A stretch of DNA of 37,204 nt from Aquibium sp. A9E412. GTDB lineage: Bacteria > Pseudomonadota > Alphaproteobacteria > Rhizobiales > Rhizobiaceae. This document shows positions 25,599-35,341 of this stretch, in pieces; within the stretch, counting starts at the first letter, position 1; each line of letters starts with the position of its first letter. The stretch covers positions 1 through 37,204 of the forward strand of contig NZ_JAOAOP010000036.1 of the NCBI RefSeq assembly GCF_030398335.1, written 5' to 3'. Position numbers and translations under genes: made by a program. The notes below the pieces were generated by a model. The model saw only the letters and a list, made by a program, of their open reading frames with translations, made no database searches and was not told the origin of the DNA.

Positions 25599-25626
25599 TG
25601 AGGCTGCCGCAACCGGGAGGAAGGTG

Positions 25627-26199
25627 ATGCCCGTCATCCGTGTGACGCTGATCGAAGGCTACGAGGACGCGACGCTGCAGCGGCTCGCCGCGCGGCTGAC
25701 CGACGCCGTCGGCGCCACCATCGCCGCGCCGCTCGACGGCATCACCGTGGCCATCGAGGAGGTGCGGCCGGCCGGCTACATGCGCGGCCGCAGGCCGCGC
25801 ACGCCGGGCGCCCCGGCGGCCGGCCCGGCCGAGACCGTGCGCGCCTTTCTCGACGCCGTGCAGGCGCGCGACCTCGACGCCGCGCGCGCATGGCTGGCCG
25901 ACGGCTTCGTCATGACCTTTCCCGGCGGCCACCGCTTCACCGCGCTTGAAGAGCTGGTCGCCTGGAGCAGGAGCCGCTACCGCTTCGTGCGCAAGAGCTA
26001 CGAGCGCATCGAGGAGAGCGTCGGCGCGGCCGGCCCCGTCGTCTTCTGCCAGGGAACGCTGGCCGGCGAATGGCCCGACGGCACGCCGTTCGACGGCATC
26101 CGCTTCATCGACCGCTTCGCCCTCGTCGACGGCCGGCTCGCCGAGCAGCAGGTCTGGAACGACATGGCCGAGCACCGCCCCGCCCCGGCCGCCGCCTGA
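25627..26199 (+). CDS. Tautomerase-SnoaL (NTF2-like) fusion protein
   Basis: A 190-residue protein with two domains. Residues 2-60 look like a 4-oxalocrotonate tautomerase unit: Pro2, which becomes the catalytic N-terminal proline after Met removal, in PVIRVTLIEG, then LAARLTDAVG and VAIEEVRPAGYM. After an Arg/Pro/Ala linker (~61-75), residues ~76-185 form a SnoaL-like/NTF2-like domain (VRAFLDAVQARDLDAARAWL, FPGGHRF, GIRFIDRFALVDGRLAE-type). GGAGG lies upstream of the ATG at 25627. The gene diverges from the large operon and shares its AT-rich control region. A tautomerase suits a pathway with enol or unsaturated 2-oxo-acid intermediates. The fusion architecture looks uncommon to me. Confidence 0.83.
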   Translation: MPVIRVTLIEGYEDATLQRLAARLTDAVGATIAAPLDGITVAIEEVRPAGYMRGRRPRTPGAPAAGPAETVRAFLDAVQARDLDAARAWLADGFVMTFPGGHRFTALEELVAWSRSRYRFVRKSYERIEESVGAAGPVVFCQGTLAGEWPDGTPFDGIRFIDRFALVDGRLAEQQVWNDMAEHRPAPAAA

Positions 26200-26200
26200 C

Positions 26201-26216
26201 GGCCGGCAGACCGGCC
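26201..26216 (+). terminator. Weak stem-loop after the tautomerase-SnoaL gene
   Basis: GGCCGG and CCGGCC pair around a CAGA tetraloop, starting two bases after the stop codon and followed by CTTCC. A 6-bp stem without a true T-run; possible transcript end between convergent genes. Confidence 0.3.
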
Positions 26217-26251
26217 CTTCCGCCCCTCACCCGGCCCGCGCGCGGCACGGC

Positions 26252-27130
26252 TCAGGCGGCGGCGATCTCCAGCCCGTCGAGCGCGCGGGCTTCGCCCGCG
26301 GCGAGCGGCATCAGCGGCGGCAGCACGCGGGCGAAGGCCGCGTCGCCGTGCAGCCGGCCGACCAGGTGCTTGACCGCCGGGATCAGCGGCTGCGCGGCGA
26401 TCGCCGCGCGCGCCGCCTCCGCCCGGCGCAGCAGATCGGCGTTGCCGCGGTCGGCCCACAGCCGCGCCACCAGCGGCGCCGTCACCGACACGGTGGCCGA
26501 GATGCAGCCGGCATAGCCGTCGCGGTCGGCCGCGGCGAGCGCGGTCTCGCTGCTGGGAAACACCTTGAAGCCGTCGATGCGGGCGAGCGCAGCGGTATAG
26601 GCGAGATCGCCGGAGCTGTCCTTGGCGCCGGCGATGCGGCCGGGAAAGGCCTTCGCCAGCCGTTCGGCCAGCGCCGGCGCGAAGGCGATGCCGGTCATCT
26701 GCGGGAAGTTGTAGAGGTAGAGCGGGATCGCCGTCTCGGCCGTCGCCTCGACCAGCCCGGCGAACCAGGCGAACAGGCCGTCGTCCGACACCCCCTTGTA
26801 GTAGTAGGGCGGCAGCACCAGTGCGGCGGCGAAGCCGAGCGCGCCGGCAAGCCGCGTCAGCGCCGCCGTCGTCGGCAGGTCCGGCGTGCCGGTGCCGACC
26901 ATCAGCCGCCGCGTGTCGAGCGCGCCGGCCGCCGCGCGCATCACCGCGCCGCGCTGACCGGCCGACAGCGAGTTCGCCTCGCCCGTGGTGCCGAGCACGT
27001 TGAGCGCGTCGCAGCCATGGCCGAGCGCCCAGGCCGCGTGCCGGCAGAAGCGCTCCGTGTCCGGCTCGCCGGCCGCCGTCACCGGCGTCGGCACCGCCGC
27101 CACCACGCCGCCAAGTCCGTCCTGCGTCAT
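26252..27130 (-). CDS. Dihydrodipicolinate synthase/N-acetylneuraminate lyase family aldolase
   Basis: A 292-residue class I aldolase. It has GTTGE (47-51) for carboxylate binding, Y140 in YLYNFPQMTG and the Schiff-base lysine K170 in GAKDSSGD. Family members condense or split pyruvate with an aldehyde, or dehydrate and cleave 2-keto-3-deoxy acids. As the gene is 95 nt downstream of ureG on the same strand and not with lysine-pathway genes, a catabolic lyase or dehydratase is likelier than true DapA. It also lies convergent to the tautomerase gene. Substrate unknown. Confidence 0.88.
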   Translation of the reverse strand: MTQDGLGGVVAAVPTPVTAAGEPDTERFCRHAAWALGHGCDALNVLGTTGEANSLSAGQRGAVMRAAAGALDTRRLMVGTGTPDLPTTAALTRLAGALGFAAALVLPPYYYKGVSDDGLFAWFAGLVEATAETAIPLYLYNFPQMTGIAFAPALAERLAKAFPGRIAGAKDSSGDLAYTAALARIDGFKVFPSSETALAAADRDGYAGCISATVSVTAPLVARLWADRGNADLLRRAEAARAAIAAQPLIPAVKHLVGRLHGDAAFARVLPPLMPLAAGEARALDGLEIAAA

Positions 27131-27225
27131 GTCGTCTCCTCGTCCTGCGCCGGCCCGATCGTCCCACAGGCCGGCCGGTCGCGATAGCCCCGCCGCGTCT
27201 GCCGCCGCGTCGCCGTGCCGCGCGC

Positions 27226-27840
<615 letters not shown>

Positions 27841-27853
27841 CGCCGCGTCTCCC

Positions 27854-28516
27854 TCACGACAGGAACAGCCGCGGCGCCAGCGTCTCGTGGCGCATGGCGG
27901 CGATCTCGGCCAGCATGGCGGCCGATCCGAGGTCGTCCGGCGTCGCCGCGGCGGCCTGCGCGGCGGCGGCCGCGACCGCCGGCCCGAGTGCCGCGAGCAG
28001 CCGGGCCGCACCTGCCTGCCCGGTCACCGACAGGCGGATCGCCGCCTGAAGCTGCGCCGACACGAAGGCCTGCAGGAAGCCGGCCAGCGCGTCCGGCAGC
28101 GCCACGCCGGCCGCGCCGCAGGCCGCGCCGAGCGCCACCGGCAGGGCGGTCTCGCGGCGGCACGGCGGCCGGCCGGCGAACCAGGCGCCCGCCGCGTCGT
28201 GGAAGCTCGCCCCCTGCGCCAGCGTCTCTGCGTGCCGCTCGGCCGATCCGGCGAGCGCGGCGGCGAGCCCGGCCAGCCGGTCGAGCGCCGCCCGATCGTC
28301 CGCCGCGCGCCAGGCCGCCGCCAGCAGGATCGCGTCGTTGCGCGGCGCGCCGTGGCCGAGCAGCGTCGCCAGCCAGGCGCCGAGCGTCGCCTCGTCGTTG
28401 GGCATGCCGTCGGCCACCGCCGCCTCCAGCCCGCCGCTGTAGGCGAAGCCGCCGGTCGGAAAGGCCGGCGACAGCCACGCCATCAGCGGCAGCAGCCCCG
28501 GCCTCACCGAAGGCAC
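27854..28516 (-). CDS. ureF: Urease accessory protein UreF
   Basis: A 220-residue all-helical protein with the UreF start region [21 protein letters not shown], the central [13 protein letters not shown] segment, and the C-terminal PRLFLS tail near the end (UreF proteins end similarly, and the tail contacts UreD). It bridges UreD and UreG in urease maturation. The start is a GTG at 28516; a second GTG at 28507 is possible. It follows the small YrhK-like gene by 13 nt. Confidence 0.94.
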   Translation of the reverse strand: MPSVRPGLLPLMAWLSPAFPTGGFAYSGGLEAAVADGMPNDEATLGAWLATLLGHGAPRNDAILLAAAWRAADDRAALDRLAGLAAALAGSAERHAETLAQGASFHDAAGAWFAGRPPCRRETALPVALGAACGAAGVALPDALAGFLQAFVSAQLQAAIRLSVTGQAGAARLLAALGPAVAAAAAQAAAATPDDLGSAAMLAEIAAMRHETLAPRLFLS

Positions 28517-28529
28517 CCCGCGGCCGCGC

Positions 28530-28811
28530 TCATGCGCCGGCCCGCCGGGCCAGGTCGTCGGTGTCGCCGATCGCCGCGTAGTGCAGCTCGCGCGCCAGGC
28601 GCAGCGTCGGCTTGACCGCGAACAAGGCCGAGCCGAACACGAAGCACCAGATCGCCGGCGTCTCCAGCGACTGGTAGAAGAACAGCACCGAGCCGACGAG
28701 GAACAGCATCGCGGCGGCGAAGTCGGCCAGCGTGTAGGCGATCTCGTAGGCCGCGTAGAGCGTCTTGTGACGCGGCGACAGCGTGCGGTTCTCGGGGGCG
28801 AACAAGCTCAT
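28530..28811 (-). CDS. YrhK-like small membrane protein
   Basis: A 93-residue protein with two adjacent membrane segments (residues ~26-45 and ~51-67: AAAMLFLVGSVLFFYQSLET, then WCFVFGSALFAVKPTLRLAREL). This is the pattern of the YrhK domain, a small uncharacterised membrane-protein family. The ATG at 28811 has GAGG 6 nt upstream; the extra N-terminal residues of the longer frame lack a ribosome site. It sits between ureE and ureF in the same direction and is surely co-transcribed with them. A role in the urease locus, for example at the membrane with UreJ or in proton/ammonia handling, is speculation. Confidence 0.78.
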   Translation of the reverse strand: MSLFAPENRTLSPRHKTLYAAYEIAYTLADFAAAMLFLVGSVLFFYQSLETPAIWCFVFGSALFAVKPTLRLARELHYAAIGDTDDLARRAGA

Positions 28812-28870
28812 GCGATGCCTCGTTCCGTTTGCTTGCGGTTGCGTCGGGCACGCCGGCCGCACGGCGCCTG

Positions 28871-29383
28871 TCAGCCGCCGTGCGCCGGGCTGCCGTCGCC
28901 GGCGTGCCGGTGGTCATGGTCGTGGTCGTGCGCGTGCCGGGCGGCGCCGGCATGCGCGTGGTAGGCGCCGCGCGCCGGCTCGAACGGCGCCTCGAGCGCC
29001 GCCACGCCGGCACCCAGCCCCTCCAGCATGGCGCGCACGACGTGATCGTCGATGACGCGGATGTGCGTCTCGGCGATCTCGGCCGCCAGATGGCGGTTGC
29101 CGATGTGCCAGGCGAGCTCGACGAGATGGCGCCGGTCGCGGCCGGTCACCTGCAGCAGCGGCTCCGCGGCCGCCGCCACCGCGACACGGGTCCCGTCCTC
29201 CAGCACCAGCCGGTCGCCGGCGCGCAGCGTCGTCGTCTCGGCGAGGTCGACCAGCACGCGGCCGCCGCCCTCCAGCGTCAGCGCCTTGCGCCGGAGGCGC
29301 CGCTCGTCGTGGCGCAGCACCACCCGGCCGGCGGCCGCCGGCATCGCCGGCGCGTCCCGCTCGACCGCGCCCGCCCGTCTCAT
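28871..29383 (-). CDS. ureE: Urease accessory nickel metallochaperone UreE
   Basis: A 170-residue protein. An N-terminal beta domain (LRHDERRLRRKALTLEGG, VDLAETTTLRAGDRLVLEDG), then the metal domain with AWHIGNRHLAAEI and the conserved metal-binding region, ending in a His-rich tail (~142-170, including HAHDHDHDHRH) that would bind several Ni(II). It delivers Ni to the UreDFG complex. ATG 29383 overlaps the GST stop by 4 nt; an internal ATG (residue 14) is possible. Confidence 0.95.
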   Translation of the reverse strand: MRRAGAVERDAPAMPAAAGRVVLRHDERRLRRKALTLEGGGRVLVDLAETTTLRAGDRLVLEDGTRVAVAAAAEPLLQVTGRDRRHLVELAWHIGNRHLAAEIAETHIRVIDDHVVRAMLEGLGAGVAALEAPFEPARGAYHAHAGAARHAHDHDHDHRHAGDGSPAHGG

Positions 29384-29997
29384 GCCGCCGCCTCGCGGGC
29401 GAGCGCGCGGGCGAGCGCCGGCCGCGCCAGCAGCCGGTCGAAATAGGCGTTCACCGCCTCGGATTCGACGGCGAACCGGGCGCCGCGCGCCCAGCGCCCG
29501 CAATGGCCGAGCACCACGTCGGCGGCGCTGAAGCGCGCGCCCAGCGCATAGGGTCCGTCGCCGAGCCGCGCCTCGAGCGCCCGCACCTCGCGGGCGAACT
29601 CGGCCGCCGTCCACGCCGCCACGTCGAGGCGCTCGGCCTCGGCAAGCAGGAAGCGGTGCTTGAGCTTGGTCCACAGCGGCGCCTCGAACTCGGCCTGCGC
29701 GAAGCACAGCCAGGCGGTGAGCGCGGCCCGCTCGGCCGCGTCGGCCGGCGCGAAGCCGGCCTCCGGGTGGCGCTCGGCGAGATAGCTGCAGATGGCCGCC
29801 GAATCGGTCAGCACCAGCGCGCCGTCGACCAGCGCTGGCGCCTTGCCGGTCGGGTTGTGGCGCCGCATCTCGGCGCTGTGCGGCTTGGCCGGCACGATGG
29901 CGTAGGGCTGGCCGAGCTCCTCCAGCATCCAGGTGACGCGGGTGACGCGCGAGCCGGGCGCGCCGACGGCGATGTAGCGGGGCTGTGTCTCGGCCAT
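29380..29997 (-). CDS. Glutathione S-transferase family protein
   Basis: A 205-residue GST. N-terminal thioredoxin-like domain with GSRVTRVTWMLEELGQPY, HNPTGKAPALVDG (cis-Pro loop) and TDSAAICSYLAERHP (glutathione-binding Glu/Ser-type loop reading DSAAI). The all-helical C-terminal domain has the capping motif FSAADVVLGHCGRW. Start ATG at 29997, 5 nt after the ABM-gene stop; the stop overlaps ureE. Its place inside the urease operon between ureC and ureE is unusual. It may conjugate, isomerise or protect against electrophiles; no specific substrate can be assigned. Confidence 0.88.
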   Translation of the reverse strand: MAETQPRYIAVGAPGSRVTRVTWMLEELGQPYAIVPAKPHSAEMRRHNPTGKAPALVDGALVLTDSAAICSYLAERHPEAGFAPADAAERAALTAWLCFAQAEFEAPLWTKLKHRFLLAEAERLDVAAWTAAEFAREVRALEARLGDGPYALGARFSAADVVLGHCGRWARGARFAVESEAVNAYFDRLLARPALARALAREAAA

Positions 29998-30002
29998 CGG
30001 TC

Positions 30003-30299
30003 TCAGAAGGTCTCCACCTTGTCGGCATGGATCACGTCGATGCGGCGCTCCACCAGATGCGGCGCGCTCGCCGCCCGCCAGGCCGCCAGATGCGGCGTCC
30101 TGGCATGCGCCGACAGCGCCTCGCGCGTCGTCCAGGCTTCGACGAAGACGAGCCGCTGCTCGTCCTCCAGGCTGACATGCAGGTCGTAGCCGAGGCAGCC
30201 CGCCTCCGCCCGCGTCGCCGCCACGCAGGCGGCGGCCGGCGCGCGCAGCGCGGCGAGCGATCCCGGCTTGATGGTGAGCGTCGCGACGACGTAGATCAT
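30003..30299 (-). CDS. Antibiotic biosynthesis monooxygenase (ABM)-domain protein
   Basis: A 98-residue single ABM/ferredoxin-like alpha-beta fold: YVVATLTIKPGSLAAL, CLGYDLHVSLEDEQRLVFVEAWTTREALSAH, then the THLA-like TPHLAAW helix. Related small proteins are quinol monooxygenases (YgiN) or heme-related. It follows ureC by 77 nt and precedes the GST by 5 nt. The ABM-GST pair may be a quinone- or oxidant-handling module carried by the urease operon (inference). Start ATG 30299. Confidence 0.85.
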   Translation of the reverse strand: MIYVVATLTIKPGSLAALRAPAAACVAATRAEAGCLGYDLHVSLEDEQRLVFVEAWTTREALSAHARTPHLAAWRAASAPHLVERRIDVIHADKVETF

Positions 30300-30376
30300 G
30301 CCCGGCTGTCCTCCTGTGCCGCACCTGCCCTCTTTTGCACCAACCGCGGGGCGCGGAAAAGCGGCGCCATCGCGGT

Positions 30377-32089
<1,713 letters not shown>

Positions 32090-32120
32090 CAGCTCCGGCT
32101 CCTTCCGGCGCACGCGCCGT

Positions 32121-32148
32121 TTGACAAAATGTCGCACCCGGCTATCGT
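32121..32148 (+). promoter_or_regulatory. Promoter candidate for the diheme cytochrome c gene
   Basis: TTGACA (32121-32126), a 16-nt spacer and TATCGT (32143-32148) precede the cytochrome ATG by about 100 nt, in the 158-nt gap divergent from ureC. The -35 overlaps a GACA-AAA-TGTC palindrome (32123-32133), a possible regulator site. I could not see convincing hexamers for ureC on the other strand. Confidence 0.45.
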
Positions 32149-32247
32149 GCCGCCGGGTCGGCCCTGCCGGGGGTGGCAGGTGCGGCTCGAACCGGCCGGA
32201 CGGCGCATTGGCGCCGGGCCCGCCGGCCATATGGGGGACACAGGACA

Positions 32248-33096
32248 ATGACCACACTGCGGATTGCCGCCGCGCTCGCCGGTTTCGGCATGCTCGCGGC
32301 CGGTGCGGCCTCGGCCGAACCGTCGCTCGCGCGCGGCGAATACATCGTGCGCGGGCCCGGCGCCTGCGGCAACTGCCACACGCCGATGGGGCCGGAGGGA
32401 CCGGTGATGCAGCAGGAGCTCGGCGGCCGGCTGGTCGAGAAGAACCCGCAGTTCACCGCCTATGCGCCGAACATCACGCCCGGCTCGCGCGTCGCCGACT
32501 GGACCGACGCCGAGCTCGCCCGCGCCATCCGCGAGGGCATCCGGCCGGACGGCTCGCTGATCGGTCCGCCGATGCCGTTCCACTTCTACCGCCAGTTGTC
32601 CGACGACGACCTGGCCTCGATCGTCGCCTTCCTGCGCACCGTGCCGGCGGTCGACAACACGGTGCCGGACTCGAGCTATTCGATGCCGCTGCCGCCGGCC
32701 TACGGCCCGCCGGTCGACAGCGTCGCCGCCGTGCCCGCCGGCGTGACGGTGGACTATGGCGAATACCTCGCCGGACCGATCGCCCACTGCATGGAGTGCC
32801 ACACCCCGATGGGGCCGCAGGGGCCGATGGTCGACAGCGCGCTCGGCCAGGGCGGCTTCGAGTTCCACGGACCGTGGGGCGTCAGCGTCGCGCCCAACCT
32901 GACGAGCCACGCCGACGGGCTGGCCGGCTACAGCGACGCCGAGCTGACCGCGATGATCACCCGCGGCGAGCGCCCCGACGGCAGCCGCATGAACCCGCCG
33001 ATGCCCTATGCGCACTACGCCGCGATGACCGAGGACGACCTGGCCGCCGTCATCCTGTACCTGCGCGCGCTGCCGCCGCTGCCCGACGCCGAATAG
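32248..33096 (+). CDS. Periplasmic diheme cytochrome c
   Basis: A 282-residue secreted protein. Signal peptide residues 1-23 (ASA cleavage). It has two heme c sites, C40-x2-C43-H44 (CGNCH) and C181-x2-C184-H185 (CMECH), each followed by TPMGP, and candidate axial methionines in PPMPF and PPMPY. The two halves are internal duplicates. The pattern is that of the cytochrome subunit of alcohol/aldehyde/sorbitol-type dehydrogenases, where it accepts electrons. No dehydrogenase partner is adjacent. It is on the opposite strand to every urease gene, splitting the locus in two. Confidence 0.92.
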   Translation: MTTLRIAAALAGFGMLAAGAASAEPSLARGEYIVRGPGACGNCHTPMGPEGPVMQQELGGRLVEKNPQFTAYAPNITPGSRVADWTDAELARAIREGIRPDGSLIGPPMPFHFYRQLSDDDLASIVAFLRTVPAVDNTVPDSSYSMPLPPAYGPPVDSVAAVPAGVTVDYGEYLAGPIAHCMECHTPMGPQGPMVDSALGQGGFEFHGPWGVSVAPNLTSHADGLAGYSDAELTAMITRGERPDGSRMNPPMPYAHYAAMTEDDLAAVILYLRALPPLPDAE

Positions 33097-33109
33097 GCCG
33101 CCCGGCCAG

Positions 33110-33136
33110 GGCCGCGCCGGCGCGGTCGGCGCGGCC
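33110..33136. terminator. 10-bp perfect hairpin between convergent genes
   Basis: GGCCGCGCCG and its exact complement flank a 7-nt loop, 13 nt after the cytochrome stop and 28 nt from the stop of the opposing DUF6980-like gene. It has GAAA after the stem on the plus strand but no T-run. Placement suits a bidirectional end of transcription. Confidence 0.45.
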
Positions 33137-33164
33137 GAAACCCGGAATGCCGGCTGCCGGCCGC

Positions 33165-33569
33165 TCATCCGTCGTCTCCGCTCTGCCACCAGCGCGCCGA
33201 GCGGTAGGCGGCGGGCACCGTGTCGGGCGCGCCGAGCGGATCGTCGACGCCGAGCGCCTCGAGCGCCTCGAACCAGCGCGCGCGCAGGCTCTGCGGCAGC
33301 CGCGCGCCGCAGAACGGGCAGTGATCGATGACGACGCTGCTCGCGCCGCCGTCATGCACGATCAGCCCGTATTCGTTGAACGCGGGGCTGTAGGAGATCA
33401 GCATGTCGGGACAGGCGAAGGCGTCGTCGGCATGCGCCGCGCAGTCGTTGCTCAGCGCCGCGCGCATCGCCGCGCAGCAGTGCGGTCCGGGTGCGGCGTC
33501 GAAGCTCGCCGGCGGACCGGCCGGGTCCATCCACAGCACGCGGCGGCCGGGAAACAGGCGCTGCGACAT
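33165..33569 (-). CDS. DUF6980-like cysteine-rich protein
   Basis: A 134-residue cytoplasmic protein rich in Cys/His: PHCCAAMRAAL, CAAHADDAFACPD, then SPAFNEYGLIVHDGGASSVVIDHCPFCGARLP and LRARWFEALEALG. The CPFCG knuckle with the upstream Cys pairs suggests a zinc-binding domain. I recall this pattern in an uncharacterised family (DUF6980). The gene follows the LprI-like gene by 8 nt, so it ends the ureDAJB-containing block. Function is unknown. Confidence 0.75.
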   Translation of the reverse strand: MSQRLFPGRRVLWMDPAGPPASFDAAPGPHCCAAMRAALSNDCAAHADDAFACPDMLISYSPAFNEYGLIVHDGGASSVVIDHCPFCGARLPQSLRARWFEALEALGVDDPLGAPDTVPAAYRSARWWQSGDDG

Positions 33570-33577
33570 CGCCCCTC

Positions 33578-33979
33578 TCAGTACGCCTCGACGAGGAGCA
33601 GCAGCTCCTCGGTGCGCTGGCGCGTCAGCCGCGCCTTGCAGGTCGCCACGATCAGCGGCTCCATCGTGCCGCCGCGGAACTGGAAGCCCTCCGCCGTGCA
33701 GTGGCCGTCGCGGTAGCCGATCCAGGCGCGCTGTGCGGCGAGCAGGGCCTCCGGCCAGCCGCGCAGCGCCTCCGGCAGGTCGGCGTCGCGGGCCGCGACC
33801 GCCTCGCGCACCTTGCTCCAGGCGACGTTGAGCGCCCGGTCGGCGCGCTCGAAGTCGCGCGCCGCGCAGAAATTCATGCCCTGCTGCGGCAGGTTGCCGG
33901 GGTCGTCGCAGTTCCAGTCCTGCGGCTGTGCGGCGGCGGTTGCGGCCAGCAGCGCGGCGGCGGCGAGAAGCGCGCGCAT
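33578..33979 (-). CDS. LprI/DUF1311-family secreted protein
   Basis: A 133-residue protein with a Sec signal (residues 1-18). The mature domain has the DUF1311/LprI pattern: NCDDPGN, MNFCAARDFERADRALN, WIGYRDGHC, CKARLTRQRTEEL with conserved cysteines for disulfides. LprI of mycobacteria inhibits lysozyme; other members are uncharacterised. Start ATG 33979 overlaps the ureB stop by one base (TGATG), so it is translationally coupled to a urease subunit. That is an unusual partner, and I see no established link between the family and urease. Confidence 0.85.
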   Translation of the reverse strand: MRALLAAAALLAATAAAQPQDWNCDDPGNLPQQGMNFCAARDFERADRALNVAWSKVREAVAARDADLPEALRGWPEALLAAQRAWIGYRDGHCTAEGFQFRGGTMEPLIVATCKARLTRQRTEELLLLVEAY

Positions 33980-34284
33980 CACAGCGCCCCCATCACGGCC
34001 TTGCGGAAACCGTAGACGCGGCGCGCGCCGGCATAGGGCACCAGCACCACGTCGCGGCTCTGGCCGGGCTCGAAGCGCACCGCCGTGCCGGCGGGGATGT
34101 CGAGCCGGAAGCCGCGCGCCGCCTGGCGGTCGAAGGCGAGCGCCGGGTTGACCTCGTGGAAATGGTAGTGGCTGCCGACCTGCACGGGCCGGTCGCCGGT
34201 GTTGGCGACGGTCAGCCGCCGCGTCTCGCGCCCCGCGTTGAGCGTGATGTCGCCGGGCTGCGTCAGGATCTCGCCGGGAATCAT
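33979..34284 (-). CDS. ureB: Urease subunit beta (UreB)
   Basis: A 101-residue subunit. It starts [20 protein letters not shown], with the usual [19 protein letters not shown] motif and [23 protein letters not shown] lies 5 nt upstream of the ATG at 34284. It packs on UreA and UreC in the (ABC)3 enzyme. A repeat copy separates it from ureJ upstream, and it overlaps the LprI-like gene downstream by one base. ureA and ureB are separate genes, as usual in proteobacteria. Confidence 0.97.
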   Translation of the reverse strand: MIPGEILTQPGDITLNAGRETRRLTVANTGDRPVQVGSHYHFHEVNPALAFDRQAARGFRLDIPAGTAVRFEPGQSRDVVLVPYAGARRVYGFRKAVMGAL

Positions 34285-34300
34285 CGTGCCCTCCCAAAAA

Positions 34301-34394
34301 GCGTTTGCAGGCGAAGTGGAAACCGGTTCGCCGTCCGGAAACGCGTCGAAACGATACCTTGGATCCGATCTGCGGTTCCGCGAAAAGCAGATCG
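34301..34394. repeat. Dispersed intergenic palindromic repeat, copy 2 (full)
   Basis: A 94-nt element filling almost the whole gap between ureB (34284) and ureJ (34398). It contains two stem-loops: GCGTTT (34301) with AAACGC (34339-34344), and an 8-bp CGATCTGC/GCAGATCG stem (34366-34394). The core AACCGGTTCGCCGTCC is shared with the other copies. It is AT-richer than its surroundings and may act as an RNA processing, stabilising or attenuating site inside the ure transcript. Confidence 0.7.
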
Positions 34395-34397
34395 CAT

Positions 34398-34970
34398 CTA
34401 GCCGGCCGCCAGCACGACGCCGGCCAGCGCCGTCGCGCCGCCGGCAAGCCGCAGCGGCAGCGGCCCGAAGCGGCCGGCGACCGCCGCGCCGCAGACGAGG
34501 CCGGCGGCATGCAGCAGCGCCGTCGCGGCGAGGAAGCCGAGGCCGAACCCGGCCGCGTCCGCGTGGCCGAGCTCGGCGCCGTGCGCGGCACCGTGGAACA
34601 GCGCGAAGAAGCCGGCGAGCGCCGCACCGGCGGCCAGCGGCAGCCGCGCGGCACCGGCGACCAGCAGGCCGAGCGCCACCAGCGAGGCGAGGATCGCCGG
34701 CTCGACCATCGGCAGCGCCAGGCCGGCGAGCGCCGCGCCGAAACCGGCCGCCATCAGCGCCAGGAAGGCCGCCGGCAGGACCCACACGGCGCGGCCGCCG
34801 GCGAGCGCCGCCCACAGGCCGACGGCGAGCATCGCCAGCACGTGGTCGGCGCCGGACAGCGGATGCGCGAAGCCGCTCGCCAGCGCGCCGCCCGCGACCG
34901 TGCCCGTGTGGGCGGCGGCCGGCGCGACGGCGGCAAGCAGCAGCAGTGCCGTGGCTGCCGATTTTTGCAT
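34398..34970 (-). CDS. ureJ: HupE/UreJ-family nickel permease-like protein
   Basis: A 190-residue membrane protein with a signal sequence (1-20), the hallmark [12 protein letters not shown] (36-47) and about six hydrophobic segments. A His-containing [17 protein letters not shown] segment follows at ~125-140. HupE/UreJ proteins are secondary nickel (or cobalt) transporters tied to urease or hydrogenase operons. The ATG at 34970 follows AGGA by 8 nt. It lies between ureA and ureB, interrupting the usual ureA-ureB adjacency, and its stop abuts repeat copy 2. Confidence 0.92.
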   Translation of the reverse strand: MQKSAATALLLLAAVAPAAAHTGTVAGGALASGFAHPLSGADHVLAMLAVGLWAALAGGRAVWVLPAAFLALMAAGFGAALAGLALPMVEPAILASLVALGLLVAGAARLPLAAGAALAGFFALFHGAAHGAELGHADAAGFGLGFLAATALLHAAGLVCGAAVAGRFGPLPLRLAGGATALAGVVLAAG

Positions 34971-35026
34971 GGAAGCTGTCCTCCTCCGGGGTCTCGTGGC
35001 GCCGCGGCCGGGTTCCGGCCGGGCCG

Positions 35027-35329
35027 TCATCGGATCGGCTCGTGCACGGTGACGAGCTTGGTGCCGTCGGGAAAGGTCGCCTCGACCTGCACGTCGCGGA
35101 TCATCTCGGCCACCCCCTCCATCACCTGCTCGCGGCCGATCACCCGGGCGCCGGCCTCCATCAGCTCGGCGACCGGGCGGCCGTCGCGCGCGCCCTCCAT
35201 CACGAAGTCGCAGATCAGCGCCACCGCCTCGGGATGGTTGAGCCGGACGCCGCGCTCCAGCCGGCGGCGCGCCACAATGGCGGCCATCGAGATCAGCAGC
35301 TTGTCCTTCTCGCGCGGGGTGAGATGCAT
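35027..35329 (-). CDS. ureA: Urease subunit gamma (UreA)
   Basis: A 100-residue subunit beginning [23 protein letters not shown], with [21 protein letters not shown] and the end [16 protein letters not shown]. These are near-universal UreA segments. It follows ureD by 12 nt and precedes ureJ by 56 nt. It completes the structural set UreABC in the window. Confidence 0.98.
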   Translation of the reverse strand: MHLTPREKDKLLISMAAIVARRRLERGVRLNHPEAVALICDFVMEGARDGRPVAELMEAGARVIGREQVMEGVAEMIRDVQVEATFPDGTKLVTVHEPIR

Positions 35330-35341
35330 GCCCGTCCTTCG

